Source: Massospora cicadina
Lineage: Eukaryota; Entomophthoromycota; Entomophthoromycetes; Entomophthorales; Entomophthoraceae
Direction: 5' to 3'
Assembly (NCBI GenBank): GCA_022478985.1
Contig: JAKSZP010014454.1
Span: 62,001-126,000, forward strand
Length of the DNA stretch: 64,000 nt
Below the pieces are notes generated by a model. It saw only the letters and a list, made by a program, of their open reading frames with translations, searched no databases and was not told where the DNA came from. Position 1 is the stretch's first letter, and the number at the start of each line of letters is the position of its first letter. The position numbers were made by a program, and so were the translations under genes. Below, piece after piece: positions 35,401 through 45,588 of this stretch.

Positions 35401-36790
35401 CATTTGCTAGGGAAATATTGGCACCTGGTGGGACCCCCTCCAAGGCTATAAAAAGGGGTGGTCTCCGCATAGGTGTTTTAACTAAATTGTAACCAGGATG
35501 GGGAGGACCCTCGGAGTAACTCCCCTGATTTTCCGCAGGCTTGGCGTAGCTCTACTGCCAACTATGGGGCTACTTGCCCAAGGAGTGGGTTTTTAAATAT
35601 TACCCAATTCACAGTATTCCAACAAGAATTGACCAGGGTTTTCTTGGGCAATTTTACTTTATTAAAAATCGAAGCACTATTAATATAAAATCAGACAGGT
35701 AATTGTCCAATATTATCCCCTTCCAGAGTGTTAGGGAGGAATAAGGGCGCAAGGATCAGCTATGGACCTGATTAACGGTAACTCTAGTAGCCAGGGATCT
35801 GATAGAGTACTTATCCCCTCGCTTATAAGTGATGAAAAAAGGACCTTCCCAAATAGACCTGAGCTTCTCACTTCTAGGAGTGATATGATTGTATTAGTAT
35901 AGCACCTAGTCAGAAATTTTGAAGGAAAAAGAGGGGCCCATAACTCATTAGCTTCTTGGTCCTCTTTTGTGACAGTCTTTGTCAAGTTAGTCATCGCCTC
36001 TGATTGCAACTAGATATGAGCTGGGGCAACCTCTTCATGGCTTGCTCAGGATCATTTCTAGCAGAGAGAAATATCTAGGGCTAATAACACTGGCACCCTG
36101 GGTTCTTGACCATACAACATGCAGAAATGTGACATTTTGAGGATCTGGTGATAGTTGATATGGTAGGCCATGAGGGCACTGGGTAAGTATAGATCCCTGC
36201 GAAGAGGGTCTGAAGTGGCCATTTTCAGAGTATAGAGACTAGGGCTCCATTGGCTCTTTCCACGGTACCATTGGTGGATGGGTTACAGGGGGCTAAGAAG
36301 AGCTGTTGCGTTCCCACAGAGGTAGCGGTGCTCTTCAACACTATGGAGTTTACTTATTCCAGTTGTCACAGAGTAGGACCTGGTGGCACCATGGCAAGTT
36401 GTTATATACTGATGAAGGAAAGTGGCCGTGGCTTTGGAAGTTTGAGCAGGAAGAGTTACAGCCTCAACCCACTTGGTAAAGTGGTCTATGCTTCCTAATA
36501 TGTACCGGTTTCCACCAGTAGTCTAGGGTAAAGGCCTATTATGTCTAGACTTATGGTGTGGAAGGGTTGTTGAGGCGTAGTGGGTTAGTACTGATACTGG
36601 GTCTTGTAGCTGAATTGCTTCTTGCAGGTCAAACAGGCATCCAAGACTTCAATTATTGTCTCCATGACTCGTGTTGGGACCAAGGAGGTTTATACCACTT
36701 GACCCTTTTTAAGTTAAAGGCCAGAAAACCCGAGGTTCCTGGGTGCTGGATCTTTTTGTAATTGCTTTCCTTAGCTGGAAAATCTTTTGT
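35400..36790 (-). mobile_element. G5: fragment of a minus-strand gypsy-type element
   Basis: Integrase-coding remnant with its downstream end. A purine run on the minus strand (GGAAGGGGATAATA, near 35720) precedes sequence that may be its 3' LTR (about 35400-35710). That stretch contains a TATAAAAAGGGG box on the plus strand near 35450. The 5' part of the element is missing, apparently cut by the G4 LTR. Confidence 0.6.
35740..36720 (-). pseudogene. G5 integrase core and GPY/F-like end (broken)
   Basis: Read right to left. DHFTKWVEAVTLPAQTS (near 36480) is an integrase core block. STNGTVERANGAL near 36265 includes the catalytic Glu, followed by a TGA where relatives have an Arg-type residue. 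WEGPFFITYKRGDKYSIRS near 35850 is the GPY/F-like segment after the core. The middle of the core, including the second catalytic Asp, is not readable in one frame. Confidence 0.7.
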
Positions 36791-36799
36791 AATTTTAAC

Positions 36800-38460
36800 G
36801 TCCCTGGAGTCATAGATCCTTAATTAATTTTCCTAAATAAATATAGTAGGCCAATTTAGCTTAAGAATGGTAAAAGAAAGAGCAAAGTTTATTGCTTAGA
36901 AACATTATTATATGAGAGTTTATATCAGTCAATCTCCATGCATACTGAGCTAATAGATATTCTCATTTACAATTGGAGATTCATCTTACCGCATAGATTG
37001 GGCTTAAACTCCGATTTTAGGGCTTTATATTAGTTGGGAATTGTCCCCAATATCTAGAGGGTTGAATTTCATCAGGGATTATCCACAATAATGGTTTCAG
37101 CTATTTGGACAGTTCAGGCTCAAATACCATCAATAACTCATCCAAATCTCCAATTTAGGTAGGAATCCTGACAACGCTCCCCTCCATATCTTGCCATAGG
37201 GTTGGAGGACAATTGGAGATAATGACTATGAACGCGATTTACCACAGTACCCTGAATGATCTCTACAATTGAGTGTTTGTTGCCCTGCTTATGAATGACT
37301 TTTTAGGGCCCGACCAGTTGGTGTACATTTTTTTATCAAGACCTCCTGGCCAATGGTGGTAGAAAAGGACTAGTTCATCAGGTTGGAAGATGTGCAGAGG
37401 TTCATGTTTGTCATTAAACCGAATCATTTCTCTAGTAGTTGTTGCAGGTATGTTCTCAGAAGCCAGGTCCTGAAGCCAGATAATTTCATTAACAATACTT
37501 CGCATATTGACTTCATAAGCTTTGGTGGAGGCCTGGTCAAGCATAACCTGCACTTTAGAGGGCAGCTGAGGGATTTCTTCCCTACAACGCTTGGAAGGGT
37601 GACATCTTAATCATTCGATCATAGCTGATCCTATAGGCAAGAATTGCACTGGGCAAATATTGGGGCCAATGAAGGGGGTCAATCATAGCCTTTATCCGGA
37701 GGGTTGCAGTTAGAGTACCATTTGCCTGCTCTACCATTCCATTAGATACAGGATGGTAGGGGGTGGATGAAACTGTGTGGTTCCCATCAGTCCAGATAAA
37801 ACGTTCACTAGTAACAAACAGAAGCTTTGTCCATTATCAGAAAAATTATGTTAGGACACTCATGTTGGGTGATAATCCAATTATATAAAACGTGGCGTTA
37901 GCTTTTTCCAAATCTGAGGGTAGTGATACAGCTTTAATTCACGTAGTTAAATGATCCACTGATAGGAGGAGGAACTGATGACCATTAGAGGCTCAAGTGA
38001 GAGGTCCCACAACATCAATACTAATAGTATGGAAGGGTTCACAGGTTGGAACCACTGGATGTTGAGATTGGGAATTAGGTCCGGCTTGACTTTTAAATAC
38101 TAGGAAAGACTCTAATACATCTTGGATGGAAACAAACATTCCTTCCCAGTAGCATTGAGCCTTGAGCCACTGGTAAGTTTTTCTAAATTCCCTGTGGCTT
38201 ACTTGCAGATGTCCCTCTAATAAGATGTTAGTATGAGCTGAGGGTTATATATAGGACAACTGTTTTGAAATACAAGTTTGTACAGATTACCGTTTTTAGC
38301 TTGGAGGTTCAATGCTTTTTTGTTAAATCTTTTTAAAAATGAGTGAGTCTTCTTTTCCATAAATGTATTTGGATTAAGAAGTCATAGAATTGATCCTCTT
38401 TGGGGTCAATTAGAGTTAATAAAGAAAGAATGGATAATCAATCTACATTTTGGTGGATGG
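36800..38460 (-). mobile_element. G4: fragment of a minus-strand gypsy-type element
   Basis: Contains a likely 3' LTR ending TGACA at 37173, a polypurine tract (ATGGAGGGGAGCGT on the minus strand, 37174-37187) and integrase. It is related to G3 in the integrase zinc-finger and core regions. Its 5' part stops where the G3 LTR begins at 38461. Confidence 0.65.
37250..38340 (-). pseudogene. G4 integrase (broken)
   Basis: Read right to left. A degraded zinc-finger block lies near 38200. SIDVVGPL near 38020 holds the first catalytic Asp. A degraded DNG block lies near 37840. PYHPVSNGMVEQANGTL near 37740 keeps the catalytic Glu, and HWPQYLPSAILAYRISY follows. The C-terminal segment 37263-37553 has QPDELVLFYHHWPGGLDKK, matching the same region of G3. 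Stops and frame changes occur in the middle. Confidence 0.75.
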
Positions 38461-39048
38461 TGTTGGAGATACCTCCAAGGTGACTGGAATAACTTTGGTT
38501 CAAATTTCAATATTTTGGTCAAATGATATGATAAAATTCATGTTGGGGATTTCTGATTCTTCAATTGACCAACATAAGACTCTTTAAAGTTATTAGCCTC
38601 CTGTTATGGATGAAATCAAGCAATTAAAAATGACCAAGCATTTTGAAGGGGCTGGGCTCTCATTAAGAAGGTCGATCAAATCTAATAAGCACTCTAACAG
38701 ATCTGACCATCATAATCATTTTAATAATAATGATAATCAGCAATATCGGTCATCTGTTAGGAAAGATCTTATCTCAGGTGCATCAAGAAAATCCTCGCGG
38801 AAACCCACTAAATTTTCCCCTATAAATATCACTAATTTTTAATTAATAAAGTACCAAAAAATCTTGTCTCGTGTAGCTTAATTTTGGTCTATCTTCTTAC
38901 TGGATTCAGTACTTCTGATTGGAATTTACTATTGCAACGTAACTACTTACTTTGTTGTAATTGACTCAATCTTTTCTAGAGCCATGGAACTAATACTTTC
39001 ATAGCCTTTGTAGCGTCTGCTTATAGAATTTCTCATGAAATTCCAATA
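38461..39048 (+). repeat. G3 5' LTR
   Basis: About 590 bp, aligned with 44965-45588 throughout (for example AATAATAATGATAATCA near 38725 and 45262). The left flank is G4 sequence. Confidence 0.85.
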
Positions 39049-39049
39049 C

Positions 39050-39066
39050 TGGTGCTCCCTTCCAGG
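39050..39066 (+). promoter_or_regulatory. G3 primer-binding site
   Basis: TGGTGCTCCCTTCCAGG directly after the 5' LTR. It shares its first eight bases with the sites of G0, G1 and G2. The primer tRNA was not identified. Confidence 0.6.
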
Positions 39067-39104
39067 TCTGCTTTTGAGGCTACCTGGAAAACCATACTTT
39101 CACC

Positions 39105-41364
39105 TAATGAATATGTCTAATGAAGAGAGCCCCTCTTCTGAGTAATCTATGAGTATTGCCTGATGGGTACACTCCAACATGCAGGATCTGCCTTCTGTTA
39201 CTACCAATAATCTGCAATTTCAAGCTTCTATGGACTTGGCCATTGAAGGCCCAGACCAAAATAATTATCAGATTCAAGCTGCGAATGTAGAGGAGACTGT
39301 CAAAGGCTTGATACGGGGAGCTATCTAACCTGGTGCTCGCCCTAATTGTGATTGAGCATCTAAAGTTGCTGAAAATATTTAACTTATACAACCAAGCGGT
39401 GTTACAGCCTACTGAAGTGGGCTTGGCTTGCTGAACAGTACCTCTGGCATTATGTCCATCCTGCTATTCACCATGTACTCCAGATTTTGGGGTTGCATCA
39501 TCTCGAAATCCAGCGCCAGTTGACTCTGGCCCAACAATTTCACTCTCAGCTATCCGCGTTCTATGAGACAGCATCTAACTTTGGAAGGGATAATTGGGAA
39601 GCTATTCTCAATAATTGACGAGAAATTAATAATATACATAACCTGTTGGTGAGCATTGACAATGGAGTTGTGGGATACATTGGACAAGAAGTATTTCAAA
39701 AAAGTTAGAAATGTCACCAACCCTATTCACCACCGTATCACTTCCCTGGAGGCTGAGATCTTAATCCAAATGGACCAATTGTGGGTCAAGCATGATAAGC
39801 GCTTTAGTGAGCTTAACGAGTTAGTCCAACATCTTGTTCAACTGGCGGGTAATGTCAGCGAAGGTGTACCTAGCCTTGTTGGTCCTCCTGGACCGCTGGG
39901 ACCACCTAGCTCCCCATCAGTAATCCTGGGACCTCCGGGTGAACGTGGTACTTCTGGTTCATTGGGTCAACAAGGGCCACCAGGACCAGCAGGTTGAGAT
40001 GGATCACAAGGACCTCCGGGACCTCTTGGTCCCCCTGGTTCCTCGCTTCCAATGGCCAATCCTGAACATTCAAATCTATTAGCTTCACGAGTTCAAGTGT
40101 TGGAAACTCAAATTTGAGCCCCAGCTCAAGGATGTTTCTTATCCTTGGAAGGCCTTCCAACCAACCCAGACTACTCTTTAATCAACTTACTGGATGGTAT
40201 TGAGAATGCGCATCATCTATGCGATGTAAATCAAACTATGAAAGGTACAGTTCACTACACTGACCGCGTCCATTGACCAGTTAACTGTCAAATGTGAAGT
40301 ACTCGAGGCCAAGCAAGCTGAGATGATTACTGAGATTTCTAATTTAAACTGAGCGCCTACGAATGACCATATTAGTCAATGGGTTCAAAATCTACAAGGT
40401 TTATTGAACCACTTGAGACAACAGGTTGATTGAGTTCCCCCTGCTGCCCAATTTACAGAGTCTGAACCCTCCAAGGCTGAGCCAGTAAGGGTATCAGGTG
40501 TACATTTCTTGAGTACAGAAAACACCCTTTTCAAACCTACATTTATGGGTAAGTTTGTACCGTGTGAAGGAAGCATCCATTCTTTTCTTTTCGTGTATGA
40601 ACGCGCCATTTATGGGGCTACTGATCAACAGAAGGTCCGTCATATTACCTCTTTCCTAAGCCAGTTCACACAAGAAATTCATGGTTCCTCATCACAAGGT
40701 CTGTACTACTTGGGCTCAAGTGAAAACCGCCCTCATTAAAGAATTTGGGAGTGACTAAATCCTCGCCAACCAAAATCAGGCCTTTATGAATATTCAAATC
40801 AAACGAGGAGAGTATATCCAGGAGTTTGACAAGCGATTCTACCATGAGGCCCAGACACTTGTCACTTGCAACTGGATCACCATTGATGATTCTATATTGG
40901 CTGTACTGAGTGCATTCGCTTCTCGTACTCAGTTACTATTACATTTGAAGTCCCTAAAACGAAACTTCAGCTCCATTATTGACATTAAGGAAGCGCTTAT
41001 GGAGATTCCCAATGAGGTGGTACATCTGAGCTCCTCTAGTAACCCTCATACTTGTAACTTTTGCGATGCCACCTAAACCCAAGTCCAAACCAAATAAGGA
41101 TCTGTGCCCTTATTGTGGTCTCGTGGGCCATGTGGTATCTCAATGTTGGAAAAAGCAAGTGGAGGAATCGAAAAAAGAGGAGTCAGCATAGGGCATGAGG
41201 CTCCCTGTGATGACCTACCTCAGGTGCCTCAGTCAAAACCTATTGATTCTTCTACCAATTGTTATGTGGTATCCACTCCTGATGAGCTTGATATCCCAAA
41301 TGAACTATCCAACAAAGACACTATTTCTGCTTATGCTTCTTCTTCTATTTCAAATTCATATTAA
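39105..41364 (+). pseudogene. G3 gag with collagen-like tract and CCHC knuckle (broken)
   Basis: An N-terminal part (39105-39650) is protein-like but interrupted. 39656-39997 encodes a charged, heptad-like segment (LDKKYFKKVRNV...SELNELVQHLVQL). It runs into Gly-X-Y triplets from about 39877 (GPPGPLGPP...GPPGERG...GQQGPPGPAG), a TGA, then more triplets to about 40050. A further helical segment (about 40260-40430) precedes a capsid-like region (40509-41070) with TFMGKFVPCEG and IQEFDKRFYHEAQTL. The knuckle CPYCGLVGHVVSQC lies near 41110-41150. A collagenous linker between a coiled coil and the capsid is unusual for Gag. Confidence 0.78.
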
Positions 41365-41379
41365 TCAATTAATCCCTCA

Positions 41380-44300
41380 GTGTTTTCTATCCCAAACTTT
41401 GGCACTGATGTGACCCAGGTCGAAGTCATTGTGCACAAGGTGAAAGTTTTGGCTATCATTTATACGTCAACGCCCATCAATGTACTCTCGTCCAAACTTT
41501 ATAAAGAAGACCAAATTGGCGCCGTACTTGAACCATTCCCAAGATTATGGAACCTCTGTACCTTCCTACACTAAATCTATAGGAGCCTATTCCTCTCTTC
41601 CGATGCACTTTGGGAAGCTGGTTGTGTCAGCCCCTGCAGTGGTATTGGATAACAACTGCTACGATCTGCTGTTGGGAACTAAGTTTCTCACCAATTTTGA
41701 TGCGATCATCAGTCTTAAGGACAAATACCTTTCTTTAATTGGGTAATAAGTACCTCTAATTTTACATGATGTTACTAGTACCAAGGGCAAACTTAAGCGA
41801 CGTGACTTCTTACTGGAATTCCCCACTTCTATCTCACATCTCGAATACCAAATCTTGGGTCCAAGGACTATACTTCCACCTCCTTCAGTTTGTGCCACCA
41901 AAGGAATGCCGCTATATTCTAACTCTCCAATTACCATTTCCCCTAAAGCTCAAGTCATCATTGATATGGGAGTCCAAGTATTTGTATCCAGTGATAATGT
42001 TTGAGATCTTCAGTAATCAAAATCCTTCTCATTTGGAGGCTTTACCTTGCCCTGGTATATTTGATCCTGCCTACAATGGAACTGTTTTAGTTCTATTGGC
42101 TAATCTCACTTCTCAACCAATGTGATTGAATCGCAATAATCCCATCGCCTATGTGAGGCCTACTCCTGTGAGTGACTTATTGTCCATCTCAGGATGTTGA
42201 GATCTACGCGAATTTGGGCTGGAAGATCCCCTATTGTTGCTAGAATTGACGTCAAATTTGGGGATACACTCACTTCAGAACAACAGCTGGAAGATGAGGC
42301 TCTGATTGAAGAATATGCGGATATCTTTGCTCAAGGTCCTGGAGATTTTGGACTAATGAAAGATGTGCAGCATAAGGTTAAAACTGGGGATACTCCCCCT
42401 ATCCAAGCTTGACTATATTACAAATCCAAAGTTGAGGAGGCTCAGGTCTCAGTGGAGCTGAAACAACTTCTCGATGCTGGACTATTAACGCCTTCTAAAA
42501 GTCCCTGGGCTTCCCCTCTACTACTCATCCAAAAGAAAGATGGGGGCCACCAAGTAATTATTGACTAACTTCAACTCAATGCTGTTACTCAGAAGGATTC
42601 TTATCCTCTTCCTCGTATAGACAATTCCTTGAGGCTATTGTCTGGGTCCCAATATTTCTCAGCTATGGACCTTGCGAGCAGTTATTAACAAATTGATTTT
42701 GCCCCAGAAGACCGTCAAAAATGTGCTTTAATCTCTAGTGAGGGGCTATTTGAGCCTACTCATATGCCGCAGGGGCTTTGCAATGCCCCTGCTACGTTTC
42801 AACGAGCCATGGATGGCTTATTTGGGAATTTGAAGCTTTCTTGCGTTTTAGTTTATCTAGATGATGTTAATGTTTTTCACGCACATTCAACAAGCATTTG
42901 GCTCATTTGTAGGAAGTCTTTGGCCAACTGCGTTGTGCCTCTCTTAAGCTTAAACCATCAATTTGTGCTTTTTTAAGACTGAGATGGAATTTTTAGGGCA
43001 TAAGGTTAGTTGCGAGGGTATTTTACCCTTATCTAATAACATACAAGCTATTTTGGACATGCCTGTTCCCAAAATCTTGCATAATATTCAAGTGTTTTTA
43101 GGGATGGGTTATTACTGACAGTTCATTCCCCATTTTGCGGAGATTGCAGAGCCGCTAGTTTACCTTTTGCATAAGGAAGTCCCCTTTGTATGGGAATAAT
43201 CTCAGCAGCAATCCTTTGATCTGTTGCACCAAGCCCTAATGAGTGCACCTATCTTATCCCATCCTGACTTTTCCAAACCCTTTCTTCTATTTACTGATGC
43301 CAGTGGTACTGCTATTGGAGCCATTCTGGCTCAACATGATTCTAATCTGGTCAATAACCCCATCATGTACTATAGTAAAACCCTGTCTAAAGCTGAATGA
43401 AATTATAGCATTACTGAGAGAGAATGCCTCACTGTTTTGGCCACTATCAAGCATTTCCGCCCCTATCTATATGGCAAGCATTTCACTATTGTGACGGATC
43501 ACGCTTCCCTGAAGTGGTTGCAACAAATGAAGGATCCTGATGGGCGCTTATCCAGATGGGCGTTAAAGCTCCAAAATTATGATTTTATCATTCAAAATCG
43601 CGCTGGGAATATACATTAAAACACTGATGGCCTTTATTGATTGCCTATGTTAACATTATTATCTGCAGAAGAGGATCGCATTTATGACCTGATTAGTAGA
43701 CCTGAGCTCTGGTTCCGTGAATCTAAGGGTGTTGTCTCAAAACTACAATCTTTAACTTAATACACTCAGGTCAAAGAAAGTCCAATATACAAAAAGTCAG
43801 GATCTAAGTGGTTGCCCATTATTCAGCTTTCTGCGAGGACTGACACAATCATGGAGGCCCACCATACTGTAGGCCATGGAGCTGTCTCTAAGACCCTCCA
43901 ATGGTTAAAACATCATTGTTACTGGGATAACATGCTGGAATCCATACATGATGTGCTAGAGTCATGCCTTAAATGCCAACAACAACGTGGAAAAAATCTG
44001 ATGTTCCAACACTAAAATATAGGACCTTCTGAACCCTTATCTACTGTGAGTATTGACGTGGTAGGTCCTCTTCCTACAGCCACCTATGGACATCAATTTA
44101 TTCTATTAGCTATCAATCATTTCTCTAAATGGATTGAAGCTATCTCAGTCTCCATGGTCACCGCCAAGTCTACAGCATCTTTCCTTTTTAAACAAGTTTT
44201 CACCAGGCATGGCAGCCCAAAAGTCCTGTAATCAGATAATGGGACCAATTTCATATATCAGATGTAGCTGAGCTTACTAAATTAATGGGTACCTACCAGA

Positions 44301-44948
44301 CATTCACGTCCCCATATAATCCTTCCACTAATGGTGCCATTGAATGAGCAAATGGTACCCTAGTAGCCATTCTTTGAAAAATGGCTTCCAATGATCCTAG
44401 TAGATGGAACCTCTACTTACCCAGTGAGATGTTAGCTTATAGAGTTAGCTACCATCTTATTATTGGAATGTCTCCGTTTAAAGCTTTATATGGCTAGGAA
44501 CCTATCCTCCCTTCAAGTGTACAACCTATACTTGAAGAGGCTACCCCGCAAACCACTAATTTAGTGATGAGGAGACTGGTTGATGATATTATCTGATTAC
44601 AATCATTAACTTCAAGTTTCCTTGCCTCTACCACCTTTTTTTTTTTTTAGTACTAGATGGTCCCAACCCAAGGGGGGATTCATCGATGTTTGCCTCTACC
44701 ACCTTGAAGGAAGAAACCTGGACCAACGCTAGTAGACCTACGTTACCAGAATATCAAGTTGGAGACCTTGTACTCTTCTACCACCATAGGCTGGGAGGAA
44801 TAATTCATAAACTGGACCCCTTATGAGCTGGTCCTTACCATATTATCTATCGTTGGGGTGTTGAATACTCCATTGCCTCTATTGATACTGGTACTGTTAT
44901 CAATAGAGTGCTTAGTAGGTTTCTTTGCAAGTATTTGCCCCCTAGGTA
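41380..44948 (+). pseudogene. G3 pol: protease, RT, RNase H, integrase (broken)
   Basis: The protease site reads IIYTSTPINVLSS (near 41460), where D-T/S-G-A-P is expected, so the catalytic Asp is Tyr here; YDLLLGTKFL follows. RT: SPWASPLLLIQKKDGG (42505), an interrupted IID-LQLN block, MPQGLCNAPATFQRAMDGL and an intact YLDD near 42855. RNase H: FTDASGTAIGAILAQ (43285), TERECLTVLATIKHF and VTDHASLKWL. Integrase: HHTVGHG...CLKCQ zinc finger (43860-43980), SIDVVGPLP (44050), SDNGTNF (44235), and IE-stop-ANGT near 44340 with Glu intact. The GPY/F-like AGPYHIIYRWG lies near 44835. At least eight stops and several shifts; inactive. Confidence 0.87.
44638..44689 (-). mobile_element. Micro-retroposon copy 3 (52 bp)
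   Basis: On the minus strand it starts ACATCGATGAATCCCCC, continues through GGGTTGGGACCATCTAGTACT and ends in an A run. It is flanked by exact 16 bp duplications TTGCCTCTACCACCTT (44622-44637 and 44690-44705). It interrupts the integrase C-terminal coding region of G3. It is the longest of the three copies; the others are progressively 5'-shortened. Confidence 0.88.
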
Positions 44949-44953
44949 AGATC

Positions 44954-44964
44954 TTGGGGGGCAT
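44954..44964 (+). promoter_or_regulatory. G3 polypurine tract
   Basis: TTGGGGGGCAT immediately upstream of the 3' LTR. Confidence 0.6.
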
Positions 44965-45588
44965 TGTTGGAGATACAACTAAGATGACCAAAAGTACTCT
45001 AGATTGAGATTCAATATCTTGGTCTAATTAGATGGAGAAATTTTAAAAAAATATTTTTGATTCTTAATTTGACTAAAGAAAGACTCTTCAGAGTTATTGA
45101 CCTCCTACAATGGGTGAATCTAATCAACCCAAAGAAACTCAGTAATTCGAGATGGCCAAGCAATTTGAAATGACTAATCATTTTGAAGGGGCTAGGCCTC
45201 ATTAAGAATAATGATCGCATCTAACTAGAGCTCTATTAGATATGATCATCAAGAATATTATAATAATAATGATAATCAACAATATTGGTCCTCTGATAGG
45301 AAAAATCTTACCTCAGGTGAGTCAAGGAAATCCTCGCAAAGAACCACTAAAATTTCTTTGTAAATATCTCTGGTTTTTTCAATTAATAAAGTACCTCAAT
45401 TCTTGTCTCACATAGTTTAATTTTGGTCTATTTTCATACAGGATTCTGTATATTCAGTTGGCATTAATCATCGCGACAGAACTAATAACTTTGTTGCATT
45501 TAAGTCAATCTTTTCTAGAGCCACAAAACTAATAATTTTGTAGCCTTTGTAGTGCCTGTTTATTGTAATTTCTCACAAAGTTCCAATA
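44965..45588 (+). repeat. G3 3' LTR
   Basis: About 624 bp; begins TGTTGGAGATAC and ends TTCCAATA like the left LTR. The extra length relative to the left LTR is spread over several small insertions, the clearest near 45130-45180. Confidence 0.85.

Larger units (their letters stand above)
38461..45588 (+). mobile_element. G3: full-length plus-strand gypsy-type LTR retrotransposon (inactive)
   Basis: LTRs at 38461-39048 and 44965-45588 both begin TGTTGGAGATAC and end TTCCAATA. A primer-binding site starting TGGTGCTC follows the left LTR, and TTGGGGGGCAT precedes the right one. The interior encodes Gag with a collagen-like tract, a CCHC knuckle, protease, RT, RNase H and integrase. I saw no target duplication in the flanks. 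Many in-frame stops are TGA. Confidence 0.87.

Noticed and set aside
39656..44340. Alternative genetic code with TGA as sense
   Set aside because: TGA falls at positions where relatives have Arg, not Trp, and other stops (TAA, TAG) and frameshifts are also present. CpG decay is simpler.
44638..44689. Micro-retroposon as a fragment of 5S rRNA
   Set aside because: GGGACCATCTAGTACT faintly resembles the 5S GGG-CC-GGTTAGTACT segment, but the upstream bases do not match and the similarity is too short to trust.
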